From assembly GCF_006715635.1 (NCBI RefSeq), contig NZ_VFNP01000001.1, positions 2,542,001 through 2,606,000 of the forward strand: 64,000 nucleotides of DNA. The letters run 5' to 3'. This DNA comes from Streptomyces sp. SLBN-118 (lineage in GTDB: Bacteria; Actinomycetota; Actinomycetes; Streptomycetales; Streptomycetaceae). Shown in pieces: positions 24,896-34,555 of the stretch. Each line of letters opens with the position of its first letter. Positions within the stretch are counted from its first letter, which is position 1. The notes under the pieces are model-generated. The model was not told the DNA's origin. It did no database searches and saw only the letters and a list, made by a program, of their open reading frames with translations. The translations under genes and the position numbers were made by a program.

Positions 24896-25771
24896 ATGAC
24901 GCCGATCACCGAGGTGGAGGGGCGGCGCCTCGCGCTCACCAACCTGGAGAAGGTCCTCCACCCTGCCACCGGGACCACCAAGGGCGAGATCGTCCACTAC
25001 TACGCCACCACGGCCGGTGCGATCCTCGCCCATCTCCACAACCGGCCGCTGTCCTTCCTCCGGTATCCGGACGGCCCGGACGGCCAGCTCTTCTTCACCA
25101 AGAATCCGCCGCCCGGTACGCCGTCCTGGGTACGGACGGTCGAGGTGCCGCGCTCCGAGGACAAGCACGCGCACCAGGTCGTCGTCGACGATCTGGCGTC
25201 GCTGATCTGGGCGGCGAACCTGGTGGTGGAGTTCCATACGCCCCAGTGGCAGGCGGACGAGCCGGGGATCGCCGACCGCATGGTCTTCGATCTGGACCCG
25301 GGCGCCCCGGCGACGATCGTCGAGTGCTGCGCCGTGGCGCTCTGGCTGCGGGAGCGGCTGGCGGCCGACGGTCTGCTCGCGTACGCCAAGACCTCGGGCT
25401 CCAAGGGGCTGCATGTCCTCGTACCGCTGGAGCCGACCCCCTCGGAAAAGGTCTCGGCGTACGCGAAGAGCCTGGCGGTCGAGGGCGAGGCCGAGTTGCC
25501 CGGGCTGATCCTGCACCGGATGACGCGCTCCCTGCGGCCCGGCAAGGTCTTCGTGGACCACAGCCAGAACTCCGCCAAGAAGACCACCGCGACCCCCTAC
25601 ACGCTCCGCGCCCGCTCCGAGCCGACCGTGTCGGCGCCCGTCACCTGGGAGGAGGTCGAGGCACACCAGAACCTCGTCTTCCGGATCGGCGACATCGGGC
25701 CACGGCTGGAGCGGTACGGGGATCTGCTCGGCCCGCTCATCAATCTCAACCGCGCCAGGCCCCTGCCATGA
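24896..25771 (+). CDS. LigD-type polymerase/primase domain protein
   Basis: 291-residue stand-alone polymerase domain of the archaeo-eukaryotic primase type. It adds nucleotides and fills gaps at Ku-bound DNA ends. Motifs: LEKVLHPATGTTKGEIVHYY, FTKNPPPGTPSWV, MVFDLDPGAPATI with the metal-binding Asp pair, TSGSKGLHVLVPLEP, and VFVDHSQNSAKKTTATPYTLRAR. The ligase and nuclease domains of full LigD are absent; the ligase is the next gene, overlapping by 4 nt. The ATG at 24896 fits the family start. Confidence 0.95.
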   Translation: MTPITEVEGRRLALTNLEKVLHPATGTTKGEIVHYYATTAGAILAHLHNRPLSFLRYPDGPDGQLFFTKNPPPGTPSWVRTVEVPRSEDKHAHQVVVDDLASLIWAANLVVEFHTPQWQADEPGIADRMVFDLDPGAPATIVECCAVALWLRERLAADGLLAYAKTSGSKGLHVLVPLEPTPSEKVSAYAKSLAVEGEAELPGLILHRMTRSLRPGKVFVDHSQNSAKKTTATPYTLRARSEPTVSAPVTWEEVEAHQNLVFRIGDIGPRLERYGDLLGPLINLNRARPLP

Positions 25772-26673
25772 GCGTGCCGCGCCCGCCGCTGAAGGTCGCG
25801 CTCGCCCAATCGGTGAGCGTGCTGCCGCGCGGGCACGGCCTGGCGTACGAGCCGAAGTTCGACGGCCACCGGATGGTGATCTTCAAGGTCGGTGGCACGG
25901 TGCTGCTGCAGGCCCGTTCGGGGCGGATCGTCACGGCCTCGTTCCCCGATCTCGCGGACGCGGCACGGCGGTTGCCCGAGGGCACGGTGCTGGACGGCGA
26001 GGTGGTGGTGTGGAAGGAGGGCCGTACCGACTTCGCCTCCGTACAGAAGCGCGCAGCCGCCACGGCGGGGCGCGCGCCCGCGCTCGCACACCGGTTGCCC
26101 GCGTCGTACGCGGCCTTCGATCTGCTGGCCGAGGGGGGCGAGGACCTGCGGCCGTCGGCGTACGAGAAGAGGCGCGCGCGGCTGGTCGCGCTGCTCGGCC
26201 CGCTCGGGCCGCCGCTCCAGCCCGTACCGATGACGCTGGATGCCGACGAGGCGGCGACCTGGTTCGAGACGCTGCCCGCGATCGGCGTCGAGGGTCTGGT
26301 GGTCAAGCGGCTGGACCAGACGTACAGGGGCGGCACGCGCGCGTGGCGCAAACTTCGGCACACCTCGGCGCGCGATGCGGCGGTCGTCGGCTTCACAGGG
26401 CCCCGGACGCGGCCCACCGCGCTGGTCCTCGTACTGCCGGACGACGACACCCCCGTCGTGTCCAGTCCGCTGAGCCCGGCACTGCGGGCGCAGGCCACGG
26501 CCGCGTTCACCACGCCGGCCGGCGCACACACTGGCACCGCGACGGCGGTCGGGGTGGGCGAGGTCGAATACCGGAGGGTGGAGACGGGGCTGACGGCGGA
26601 GGTGGAGCAGGGCACGACGCGGCACGCGGTCACCACGGTGCTGCGCCTGCGGCTGCCCACGGATAAGAATTAA
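25768..26673 (+). CDS. ATP-dependent DNA ligase, end-joining type
   Basis: 301-residue ATP-dependent ligase. The adenylated lysine is Lys30 in YEPKFDGHRM. Further motifs are VLDGEVVVW, YAAFDLLAEGGEDL, GVEGLVVKRLDQTYRGG and AWRKLRHT, with a short OB-fold region at the C-terminus. It seals breaks held by Ku after the polymerase has processed them. Its ATG overlaps the polymerase stop (ATGA), so a split LigD is encoded as two coupled genes. Confidence 0.94.
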   Translation: MSVPRPPLKVALAQSVSVLPRGHGLAYEPKFDGHRMVIFKVGGTVLLQARSGRIVTASFPDLADAARRLPEGTVLDGEVVVWKEGRTDFASVQKRAAATAGRAPALAHRLPASYAAFDLLAEGGEDLRPSAYEKRRARLVALLGPLGPPLQPVPMTLDADEAATWFETLPAIGVEGLVVKRLDQTYRGGTRAWRKLRHTSARDAAVVGFTGPRTRPTALVLVLPDDDTPVVSSPLSPALRAQATAAFTTPAGAHTGTATAVGVGEVEYRRVETGLTAEVEQGTTRHAVTTVLRLRLPTDKN

Positions 26674-26738
26674 TCAAGTTTGACTAGCCATGTGCCAGGG
26701 GATACCTTCCCTCACGCCGTCACGCTTGAGGAGACCCC

Positions 26739-27170
26739 GTGGCCCTTCTGCCCGACACCGGATACACCCCCACCGCCGAGGAGCTCGCGAGCATCCAGGA
26801 CTGGTTCGCGGCCTACGACGCGCACAGCGCCAGGCGCGAGGTCGAGAGCATGGCGGACCTCGCCGTCTTCCCGCTCAACCTGGTCAGCGACCACTCGGCG
26901 GGCAACGGCGCCTCTGCCCAGTGGGACCGACGGCAGTTCATCGAGACGATGACCCAGGTGATGGGCGACGGCAGCGACGACATCGCCTTCGAGTCGACGC
27001 GAACGCCCGTCTTCCTCTCCCCCGCGATCGCCGTCGTCTTCACCGATTCGACGATGACCGTGGACGGCCACACACAGCAGTTGCGCTACGCCGACGTTCT
27101 GATCAGGCGCGACGGACAGTGGGCGTTCCAGACCATGCTCCAGAGCGGCTGGGGCGACAACCTCCGCTGA
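26739..27170 (+). CDS. NTF2-like small protein
   Basis: 143-residue soluble protein of the nuclear-transport-factor-2-like superfamily (SnoaL/DUF4440 type). It has an N-terminal helix (LASIQDWFAAYDAHSARREV) followed by curved-sheet strands (IAVVFTDSTMTVDGHTQQL, DVLIRRDGQWAFQTMLQSGW). The GTG at 26739 is supported by TTGAGGAG upstream. The fold often binds or converts small molecules, but the catalytic residues here are not assignable. It is a single gene between the ligase and the convergent NERD gene. Confidence 0.75.
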   Translation: MALLPDTGYTPTAEELASIQDWFAAYDAHSARREVESMADLAVFPLNLVSDHSAGNGASAQWDRRQFIETMTQVMGDGSDDIAFESTRTPVFLSPAIAVVFTDSTMTVDGHTQQLRYADVLIRRDGQWAFQTMLQSGWGDNLR

Positions 27171-27184
27171 CAGCGCCCCGCCAG

Positions 27185-27991
27185 TCAGACCCGCAGCCAG
27201 GTGCGGCGGTCCCGTGCCGTCGCGTACAGCGCCTCGATGTCCGCCGGCTTGAGGACGCCGCCGAGTCCGGCCAGCGCGGGCACTTCGTCGTCACGGATGA
27301 TCCGTATGTCGGGCGGCGCGGGCAGCGCGTCGAGCCGTGCCGACCCGACCACGGCCAGCACCGGGCGCACCGCCGCCGCCAGCGCGAGAGTGGCGCGCTC
27401 GGCCCGGCGGCGGGTCAGCCGCAGCACCGGCTCCGGCCCGCCGCGCCCGGCCCGCACCATCGGGTCGGCGATACGCACCTTCAGCCGGCGGGCCGCCAGG
27501 GTGTGCACGGCGAGCAGCCCGCCCGGGCCGACGGCCAGATGGTCGATGCGGTCGGCGCCCGGAAGCGGCACCGAGTGCAGGATCCGCCAGCCCGCGCCCT
27601 CCAGCCGGTCGAGCGCTTCGCCGAGCAGCTGCTGGGCGGCGAGCTGGACGCGGCGCGGGTCCTGCCGGAAGCGGCGGGCGGCGCCCGCGGGCAGCGAGTC
27701 GAGCTCCACCAGGAGCCCTTCGCCGGGCCGGTTGGGGGCCAGGTCGTCGTCGGGGTGAAGGGACAGCCGGGCGAGGTCGGCGGAGGTGGGGACGGGCGGC
27801 GGTCCGATGCTGACGTCGCCGGTCAGGTAGGGGGCGAGGGCGGAGAGCACATCGGCGCGGTGACGCTCGGAAACCAGGCTGACCCGGCCGCTGTCCCTGT
27901 CGTACCAGGCGACGTTGCGGCCGTCCGGGAGGCTGACATACAGCCGGTCCCGGCCCTGCCTGCGTGCGGGTGTCACGCGAAGTCTCGTCAT
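27185..27991 (-). CDS. NERD-domain protein
   Basis: 268-residue protein. The C-terminal half contains a nuclease-related domain: LLGEALDRLEGAGWRILHSVPLPGADRIDHLAVGPGGLLAVHT, with the GxxxIDH-(hydrophobic)-GPxGL core, followed by a Lys/Arg segment. The N-terminal part (RLYVSLPDGRNVAWYDRDSGRVSL) is a small beta domain seen in streptomycete homologues. The ATG at 27991 (MTRLRVTPAR) is chosen. NERD proteins are predicted nucleases; the activity here is unproven. It is divergent from the HEAT-repeat gene. Confidence 0.82.
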   Translation of the reverse strand: MTRLRVTPARRQGRDRLYVSLPDGRNVAWYDRDSGRVSLVSERHRADVLSALAPYLTGDVSIGPPPVPTSADLARLSLHPDDDLAPNRPGEGLLVELDSLPAGAARRFRQDPRRVQLAAQQLLGEALDRLEGAGWRILHSVPLPGADRIDHLAVGPGGLLAVHTLAARRLKVRIADPMVRAGRGGPEPVLRLTRRRAERATLALAAAVRPVLAVVGSARLDALPAPPDIRIIRDDEVPALAGLGGVLKPADIEALYATARDRRTWLRV

Positions 27992-28106
27992 GCCACCACC
28001 CCCCGACCATGGGAACAGCCCGGGGGCCTTCGGGGCAATATCCACGCGAGGCGGGAGCGGTGGTGCACACTCTCCCCAAGCGCAAGGTTGTCGGGAGGAG
28101 GCACGC

Positions 28107-30200
28107 GTGTTCGGGGGGATCCACGAGGTCGACTGGGCAGCACTGGGGCACGCCTACGGTCCGGCGGACGATGTGCCGGAGATGCTGTACGGACTGGCCT
28201 CGGCGGACCCGGACGACCGCGAGACGGCGCTCGACGGCATGTACGGAGCGGTGCATCACCAGGGCGATGTGTACGACTCGACACTCGCCTGCATTCCCTT
28301 CCTCCTCGAACTCGTGGCGAATCCGGCGGTCCAGGACCGCGGCGGCATCGTCGAGTTGCTGACCAGCATCGGCGGGATCGATCTGGGCGACGACGAGCTG
28401 GACCCGGAGGACGAGGAGTTCGAGTACGCCGCCAACTACGCGATGGCCGCGTCCGCCGTGACCGCCGGCGCCGAGGTGTTCCTGGCGCTGCTCGACGCCG
28501 ATGACCGCGGACTGCGGCTCGCCGCCCCCCTCGCCCTCGCGACCCTGCACAGCGATCCCGAGCTGGCGCTCACCCTGCTGCGGGAGCGGCTCGGCGCGGA
28601 GCCGGACGAGGAGGTGCGCTTCGCCTGTGTCGAGGCAGGCGGCCGGATAGCGCTGCGGCACCAGCGGCTCGCGCCCGAAGTGGTGCAGTGGCTCCTGGGG
28701 CTGACCCGGGTGCCGTCCGGCCCGGGGCTGCGGCTTGCCGCGCTCGCGCAGCTCGCCCGCTGCGCGCCGGACGCTCTGCCGGCCGATGTGGTGCCGGGGG
28801 TGACGGGGCTGCTGCGCGAACTGCGCGCCGAGCCGGTGGCCGCGTCCCCGGTCGCGGAGCCCGTTCCCGAACGGCCGCCCGCACCGACCCTGCTGGGGCG
28901 ACTGCGTGAGGCGCACGAGGCGGGCACGGCGGGCCGTGGCGCGCCCTGGACCACGGATCTGCTGCGGACGCTGCACTCCGGTCTCGGCGATCGTGTGGAC
29001 GACCGGATCGCCCTGCTCGTCGACCAGTTGTGCAGCCCCGACTGGGGGCAGCGGATCGATGCCGTACGGCTGAGCAGCGGGCTGCTCGGGACCTGGCGCG
29101 GCGCCTACGGAGAGCTGGTCGGATTGATCGGTGAGCAGCTCGCCGACCCGGAGAAACGGCTGGCCGACGCAGCCGCCGACACCCTCGGGGGGCTGTTCGC
29201 GCTGGCCGCGCCCGCCGCCGACGCGCTGGCCGACCGGGTGAGAGCCGACCCCCAGGGCTGGGTGCGTCACTGGCAGAGCGGGCCACCGTCCCTCGGCAGC
29301 GCGCTCACGGCACTGGCGCGGGCGGGCGACCGGCGAGCCGTGCCGGTGCTGGCGCGGACGCTGGAGCTTCCCGAGCCGCCGCACGACCTGGGCCATGCGC
29401 TGGCCCATCTGGGCGAGGCGGCCGCGCCGCTGGCACCGGCACTCCGCCGCCGGCTCGGCGAGACCGAGCTGGACGAGCGGCTCATCGACCGGGCCGGACC
29501 GCTGCTGTACGGGCTGACTGCCCTGCGAGCTGCCGAGGCGGCGCCCGAGGTGCTGCGGCTGCTGCGGGGGGCGCCCGATCACCGCAGGGAGTGGATCGTC
29601 GAATCGGCGCTGGGGGCGCTGACCGCTTTCGGGCCCGCGGCGGCGGACGCGATACCGGACCTGCGGGCGCTGCTGCGCTCGGTCGGTGTCGGCTCGGGAT
29701 TCTCGGCGTCGCTCGCGGCGAGGACCGCGGGCGCGTTGTGGGCGGTCGAGGGTGATGCCGGGGCCGTACTGCCCGTGCTGTGTGCCGCGCTGTCCGAAGC
29801 GGACTTCGGCGGACGGCGCTCGGCGGCCACGGCGCTCGGCGCACTGGGCCCGGCGGCCGAGCGGGCCGCGCCTGCCCTGCGTGAACTGCTGCAGGCGTCC
29901 GAGCCGTGGCTGCGGGTGGACGCGGCGATCGCGCTCTGGCGGGTGACGGACGATCCCGGGCGGGCATGGCCGGTACTGGTGAAGTCCTGGGAGCAACTGC
30001 CCGGCGCCCGGGCCGCGATCGCCGAGTGCCTGACCGACCTGTGGGTCGAGGGGGCGGGGCGGATTCTGCGCGAGGAGCTCACCTCCGTACGACGTCACAA
30101 TGCGATGGACGGCGGCTACGGCAGTCATGACATCTTTACCGACGAGAAGCTGCTGGCCCTGTGCCGGCGGGCGTTGACGAGGGAGAGACCAAAAGAATGA
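28107..30200 (+). CDS. large HEAT-repeat protein
   Basis: 697-residue soluble alpha-solenoid. Many degenerate HEAT/PBS-lyase-like repeats are visible, such as ADPDDRETALDGMYGAVHHQG, ALLDADDRGLRLAAPLALATL, DADEEVRFACVEAGGRIALR-like units and SEADFGGRRSAATALGALGPAAERAAPALRELLQ. The GTG at 28107 has GGGAGGAGG upstream. HEAT arrays act as protein scaffolds; no catalytic motif is present. The last codons overlap the ATG of a zinc-ribbon protein, so the two form an operon. Confidence 0.82.
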   Translation: MFGGIHEVDWAALGHAYGPADDVPEMLYGLASADPDDRETALDGMYGAVHHQGDVYDSTLACIPFLLELVANPAVQDRGGIVELLTSIGGIDLGDDELDPEDEEFEYAANYAMAASAVTAGAEVFLALLDADDRGLRLAAPLALATLHSDPELALTLLRERLGAEPDEEVRFACVEAGGRIALRHQRLAPEVVQWLLGLTRVPSGPGLRLAALAQLARCAPDALPADVVPGVTGLLRELRAEPVAASPVAEPVPERPPAPTLLGRLREAHEAGTAGRGAPWTTDLLRTLHSGLGDRVDDRIALLVDQLCSPDWGQRIDAVRLSSGLLGTWRGAYGELVGLIGEQLADPEKRLADAAADTLGGLFALAAPAADALADRVRADPQGWVRHWQSGPPSLGSALTALARAGDRRAVPVLARTLELPEPPHDLGHALAHLGEAAAPLAPALRRRLGETELDERLIDRAGPLLYGLTALRAAEAAPEVLRLLRGAPDHRREWIVESALGALTAFGPAAADAIPDLRALLRSVGVGSGFSASLAARTAGALWAVEGDAGAVLPVLCAALSEADFGGRRSAATALGALGPAAERAAPALRELLQASEPWLRVDAAIALWRVTDDPGRAWPVLVKSWEQLPGARAAIAECLTDLWVEGAGRILREELTSVRRHNAMDGGYGSHDIFTDEKLLALCRRALTRERPKE

Positions 30201-30502
30201 TCATCTTTGGCAGCAGGGGCTACGTCTACCAGCTGGCGATACTCACGCTGGTGTGCGGGCACTGCGGCAATCCGTCCGCCCACACGCTGAGGAAGTACGT
30301 CACCAAGTTCACGCTGTTCTTCGTCCCGCTGTTCCCCTTCTCGACGAAGTTCGCGACGCAGTGCACCTTCTGCGGCATGGAGCAGCGGATCACCAAGGAG
30401 CAGGCGGAGCAGCTGCAGGCGCAGGCCGCGGGCGCCCACGCGCAGGGCCAGATGTACGGGCAGCCGCAGCAGCAGCCCGGTCAGCAGCCGTACCAGCACT
30501 GA
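30197..30502 (+). CDS. zinc-ribbon protein
   Basis: 101-residue protein with two CxxC pairs, VCGHCGNPSAH and CTFCGMEQRI, joined by a hydrophobic stretch (KFTLFFVPLFPFSTKF). This is a known streptomycete zinc-ribbon family. The tail is Gln-rich (repeated QPQQQPGQQ). The ATG overlaps the stop of the HEAT-repeat gene. Its function is unknown; coupling suggests that it works with the HEAT protein. Confidence 0.82.
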   Translation: MIIFGSRGYVYQLAILTLVCGHCGNPSAHTLRKYVTKFTLFFVPLFPFSTKFATQCTFCGMEQRITKEQAEQLQAQAAGAHAQGQMYGQPQQQPGQQPYQH

Positions 30503-30634
30503 GGCGCGTCCCCCGACCCGGGCCGCACGGACGAGGCCGGCAACGCGACGGAGCACGGCCGGACGGGCTGACTTCGACCCGTCCGACCCCTGGGCACCCG
30601 GGTCCGGGGCCGGGCCCCGGTTACGTTGCGAGGC

Positions 30635-32047
30635 ATGACCGCAACGACGACGAGGCCGGCGGACGCTCCCCCGCCCGATCTCCGGCTCCCCAAGCGGCGG
30701 GGCGTCGAACTCTCGCTCCTCGTCTGTGCCGTCCTCATCTCCGTCTACGGCTACGTCGACGTGGGCCTGACGAAGAACGACGCCGTCCCGCCAGATGCCG
30801 CGGGCTACGGAGCGGGCCTCGGCGTCCTGGCCCTGCTCGCCCATCTCGCCGTACGCCTGCGCGCCCCGTACGCCGATCCGCTGCTGCTGCCCATCGCGGT
30901 CCTGCTCAACGGCATCGGCCTGGTGCTCATCTTCCGCCTCGATCTGGACACCCCGGGCGACGTGGCCGCGCCCACGCAGCTGATCTGGTCCACCATCGGA
31001 GTCGGGCTGTTCATCGCCGCCGTGGTCCTCCTGCGCGACCACCGGCTGCTTCAGCGGTACGCGTATCTCTCGGTCGCCGCGGCCCTGGTCCTGATGATCG
31101 TGCCGATCCTCTTCCCCGCCGTGAACGGTGCCAAGATCTGGATCCGGATCGGAGGACTGTCCTTCCAGCCGGGCGAGTTCGCCAAGATCCTCCTCGCCGT
31201 CTTCTTCGCCGCATATCTCGCCGCCAACCGCAACGCCCTGGCCTACACCGGCCGCCGGATCTGGCGGCTCCAGCTCCCCACCGGCCGGGTGCTCGGCCCG
31301 ATCGTCGCGATCTGGCTGCTCAGCGTCGTCGTACTGGTCCTCGAACGGGACCTCGGCACCTCACTGCTCTTCTTCGGACTCTTTGTGATCATGCTGTACG
31401 TGGCGACGGGACGGACCGGCTGGATCGCGGTCGGCCTGCTGCTCGCCGGGGCGGGCGCGTTCGCCGTCGGCTCGCTCGAACCGCACGTCAACAGCCGCGT
31501 CACGGACTGGCTCGACCCCTTCGCCTCCATTCAGGCGGGCCACGGCCCCGGCCAGCTCGCCCAGTCGCTCTTCGCCTTCGCCGCGGGCGGAATGCTCGGA
31601 GAAGGCCTCGGACTCGGGCACTCCGTCCTCATCGGCTTCGCGGCCAAGTCGGACTTCATCCTGGCCACCGCGGGCGAGGAACTCGGACTGGTCGGCCTGA
31701 CCGCGGTCTTCCTGCTGTACGGGCTTCTGGTGGCCCGCGGCTACCGCGCCGGGCTCGCCCTGCGCGACCCGTTCGGGCGGCTGCTCTCCGTCGGCCTCGC
31801 CTCGATCATCGCCCTCCAGGTCTTCGTGATCGCGGGCGGAGTGATGGGCCTGATCCCGCTCACCGGTATGGCGATGCCCTTTCTGGCACAGGGCGGTTCG
31901 TCCGTCGTCACCAACTGGATCATCGTGGCGCTGCTCATCACGGTCAGCGACTCGGCCCGTGCGCCACACCCCGAAGCGCCCGAGCCGGGGGCACTCGTCC
32001 CGCTCCCGGACCTGGAACCGGCCCTGGACCGGGAGGACGAACGGTGA
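30635..32047 (+). CDS. FtsW/RodA/SpoVE-family glycosyltransferase
   Basis: 470-residue SEDS protein with about ten membrane segments that polymerises lipid II into glycan strands. Signature segments: GAKIWIRIGGLSFQPGEFAKILL, VLVLERDLGTSLLFFGLFVIMLY, LGHSVLIGFAAKSDFILATAGEELGLVG and MALPFLAQGGSS-like MAMPFLAQGGSSVVTNW near the C-terminus. The following gene is its penicillin-binding transpeptidase partner, overlapping by 4 nt. This is an extra SEDS/PBP pair outside the division cluster. Confidence 0.94.
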   Translation: MTATTTRPADAPPPDLRLPKRRGVELSLLVCAVLISVYGYVDVGLTKNDAVPPDAAGYGAGLGVLALLAHLAVRLRAPYADPLLLPIAVLLNGIGLVLIFRLDLDTPGDVAAPTQLIWSTIGVGLFIAAVVLLRDHRLLQRYAYLSVAAALVLMIVPILFPAVNGAKIWIRIGGLSFQPGEFAKILLAVFFAAYLAANRNALAYTGRRIWRLQLPTGRVLGPIVAIWLLSVVVLVLERDLGTSLLFFGLFVIMLYVATGRTGWIAVGLLLAGAGAFAVGSLEPHVNSRVTDWLDPFASIQAGHGPGQLAQSLFAFAAGGMLGEGLGLGHSVLIGFAAKSDFILATAGEELGLVGLTAVFLLYGLLVARGYRAGLALRDPFGRLLSVGLASIIALQVFVIAGGVMGLIPLTGMAMPFLAQGGSSVVTNWIIVALLITVSDSARAPHPEAPEPGALVPLPDLEPALDREDER

Positions 32048-33501
32048 TCCGCTACATCCGGCGCGCCGCCACCCTGTGTCTGCTGCTCCTGGGCGCGCTG
32101 CTCGTCAACGCCGCCCGGGTGCAGATCTTCGAAGCCCCCTCGCTGGACGAGAACCCGGCCAACCGGCGGGTGGCGATTGCCCGTTACGACGATCCGCGCG
32201 GGGACATCCTGGCCGGCGGCCGGGCCGTCACCGGTTCCAGGGACTCCGGCCAGCAGCTGCGCTTCGAGCGCACCTACACCGACGGTCCGCTGTACGCGCC
32301 GGTGACGGGCTACTCCTCGCAGACCTACGGCACCAGCCTGCTGGAGCACGCCGAGGACGGCGTCCTCTCCGGCTCGGCCCCGATGCTCGCGCCGCTGCCC
32401 TTCTGGAACGACATCAGCCGCGACGAGCCGCCAGGCGGCGAGGTCGTCACCACCATCAAGCCCTCCATGCAGCGTGCGGCGTTCGACGGCCTGGCCGGAC
32501 GGCGGGGTGCGGTCGCCGCGATCGAGCCGTCGACCGGGAAGATCCTGGCGCTGGTCAGCAGCCCTTCGTACGACCCCGGAGAGCTCTCCGGCACCGGGCC
32601 CCAGGTCAAGACCGCATGGGCGAGACTCAATGCGTCGGGACATCAGCCCATGCTCAACCGGGCCATCCGGCAGACCTATCCGCCCGGCTCCGCCTTCAAG
32701 ATCGTGACGGCTGCGGCGGCGCTGGACTCGGGCGTGGTCAGCGATGTCGACGCGCCGAGCGGGGCACCCGATCCGTATGTCCTGCCCGGGACCCGCACCA
32801 CGCTCCCCAACGCGACGGAGGGCTGCGACGACGCCTCGCTCGCGTACGCCATCCAGTGGTCCTGCAACACCGTGATGGCGCATATCGGGGTCCAGGTCGG
32901 GCTGGCCGGAATGCTGGACACGGCGGGCAGGTTCGGCTTCAACGACCCTTCGCTGAGGATCCCCTCGGGCGTCGCCCTGTCCAATTTCGACCGCCGGATG
33001 AGCGTCGACCAGGTGGCGCTCTCCTCGATCGGGCAGTTCGACACCACGGCGACTCCGCTCCAGATGGCGATGGTCTCGGCAGCGGTCGCCAACGGCGGGG
33101 ATCTCAAACGCCCCTATCTGGTGGACCGGGTGACCCGCTCGAACGGCCACACGCTCGCGCAGAACACCCCGGTCTCGTACCACCAGGCGATGAGCCCCGC
33201 GACTGCCCAGCAACTCCAGGAGCTGATGATCAGGGCCGTCGAGGAGGGCACCGGCGAGAACGCCGCGATCGAGGGGGCGAGGGTGGGCGGCAAGACCGGC
33301 ACGGCACAGCACGGTCTCGACAACTCCGCCACGCCGTATGCCTGGTTCATCTCCTGGGCCCAGGCCGAGGACGCGATCCGGCCGGCGGTCGCGGTGGCGG
33401 TGGTGGTCGAGGACGCGTCTATCGTACGAGGTGAGATCAGCGGTGGGGGCAGCGCGGCGCCGATCGCGCGGGTGGTGATGGAGGCAGCGCTGCGAGACTG
33501 A
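32044..33501 (+). CDS. class B penicillin-binding protein
   Basis: 485-residue peptidoglycan transpeptidase with one N-terminal membrane anchor (residues 6-25, [19 protein letters not shown]). The transpeptidase motifs are complete: Ser216 in PPGSAFKIV, Ser273 in WSCN, and Lys417 in GGKTGTAQH. The N-terminal non-catalytic part has [11 protein letters not shown]. The GTG start overlaps the SEDS gene stop. It is expected to crosslink the glycan made by that partner. Confidence 0.94.
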   Translation: MIRYIRRAATLCLLLLGALLVNAARVQIFEAPSLDENPANRRVAIARYDDPRGDILAGGRAVTGSRDSGQQLRFERTYTDGPLYAPVTGYSSQTYGTSLLEHAEDGVLSGSAPMLAPLPFWNDISRDEPPGGEVVTTIKPSMQRAAFDGLAGRRGAVAAIEPSTGKILALVSSPSYDPGELSGTGPQVKTAWARLNASGHQPMLNRAIRQTYPPGSAFKIVTAAAALDSGVVSDVDAPSGAPDPYVLPGTRTTLPNATEGCDDASLAYAIQWSCNTVMAHIGVQVGLAGMLDTAGRFGFNDPSLRIPSGVALSNFDRRMSVDQVALSSIGQFDTTATPLQMAMVSAAVANGGDLKRPYLVDRVTRSNGHTLAQNTPVSYHQAMSPATAQQLQELMIRAVEEGTGENAAIEGARVGGKTGTAQHGLDNSATPYAWFISWAQAEDAIRPAVAVAVVVEDASIVRGEISGGGSAAPIARVVMEAALRD

Positions 33502-33505
33502 CCGG

Positions 33506-34555
33506 ATGGTGGTGGAACTGGCGCTGGAGCGGATCGGGCGGCTCGATCCCGGGCTGAGCGCGTTCGTCGAGGTCTGGCCCGAGCGGGCGCTCGCTCACCG
33601 CGTGGATCCTCAACTCCCCCTGGCCGGTGTGGCGTTCGCGGTGAAGGGGCCCTTGGGTATCCGCTCGTACGCGGCCCGGCGGCTGATCGCGGCGGGCGCG
33701 GTCGCGGTCGGCTCGACGGCGGTGCCCGGCCCCGGCACGTACTGGCAGACCTGGGGTCTCGGCGCCCATGGCCGCACACTCAACCCGTGGCGCGCGGACC
33801 GTACACCGGGCGGTTCGTCGGCGGGCTCGGCGGTGGCGGTCGCTGCGGGGATGGTGCCGCTGGCCACGGGAAGCGACGGGGCGGGTTCGATACGGATCCC
33901 GGCGGCATGGTGCGGGGTGTTCGGCCTGAAGACGACGAACGGACTGCTGCCGTCCCCGGACCGGACCGGCCTGGCGTCGGCGGGTGTGCTGACCCGCTCG
34001 GCGGCGGGCGCGCGGGCATATCTGGGGTGCGTCCTGGACGGCTACGAGACGGTCCGGGTGCCCCTGCCGCTCAGGGCTCGCTGGTCACCGGACCTGGGGT
34101 ACGCCGAGACCGACCCGGAGGTGGAGTCGGTCGCCCGGTCTGCGGTGGACCGGCTGGTGGCGGCAGGTGTCGTACGCATCGAGGGACGGCCTTTCACCCT
34201 GCTCGACCCGAAGGACGCCTGGCAGTCGACCCGGCGCGGACGGCCCGCGGCCGCCGCGGAGGTGCGGGCGGAGAACGACCGGCGCCTGGCCGGACTCTTC
34301 GCGGACACCGACCTGCTCCTCACCCCCGCGACCCCGAACCGCCCGCATGGCCACGACGGCCCGGGCGAGCTCTACTCCACGGCCCTGACCTGGGCGTTCA
34401 ACCTGAGCGGCCATCCGGCGGCCAGCATCCCGGCGGGCTTCACGAGCGACGGCTGCCCGGTCGGCCTGCAATTGGTGACGGCCCACGGCACGGACGTCTC
34501 GCTCCTCGAAATGGCGGTGGCGGCCGAGCGGCACGCGCTTATGGTGCGCCCATGA
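33506..34555 (+). CDS. amidase-signature hydrolase
   Basis: 349-residue amidase-signature protein, compact for the family (usually 450 or more). The Lys-Ser-cisSer triad is present: Lys in AFAVKGPLG, the Gly/Ser loop in [16 protein letters not shown], and the nucleophile in [24 protein letters not shown]. The C-terminus has LTPATPN and a hydrophobic substrate wall. It lacks part of the middle insert found in long amidases. It starts 4 nt after the PBP gene and is coupled to the following DUF3291 gene. The substrate is unknown. Confidence 0.88.
   Translation: MVVELALERIGRLDPGLSAFVEVWPERALAHRVDPQLPLAGVAFAVKGPLGIRSYAARRLIAAGAVAVGSTAVPGPGTYWQTWGLGAHGRTLNPWRADRTPGGSSAGSAVAVAAGMVPLATGSDGAGSIRIPAAWCGVFGLKTTNGLLPSPDRTGLASAGVLTRSAAGARAYLGCVLDGYETVRVPLPLRARWSPDLGYAETDPEVESVARSAVDRLVAAGVVRIEGRPFTLLDPKDAWQSTRRGRPAAAAEVRAENDRRLAGLFADTDLLLTPATPNRPHGHDGPGELYSTALTWAFNLSGHPAASIPAGFTSDGCPVGLQLVTAHGTDVSLLEMAVAAERHALMVRP

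Noticed and set aside
27291..30128. 945-codon minus-strand frame opposite the HEAT-repeat gene
   Set aside because: Shadow frame rich in Arg/Pro/Gln; the plus strand has HEAT repeats and proper codon bias.
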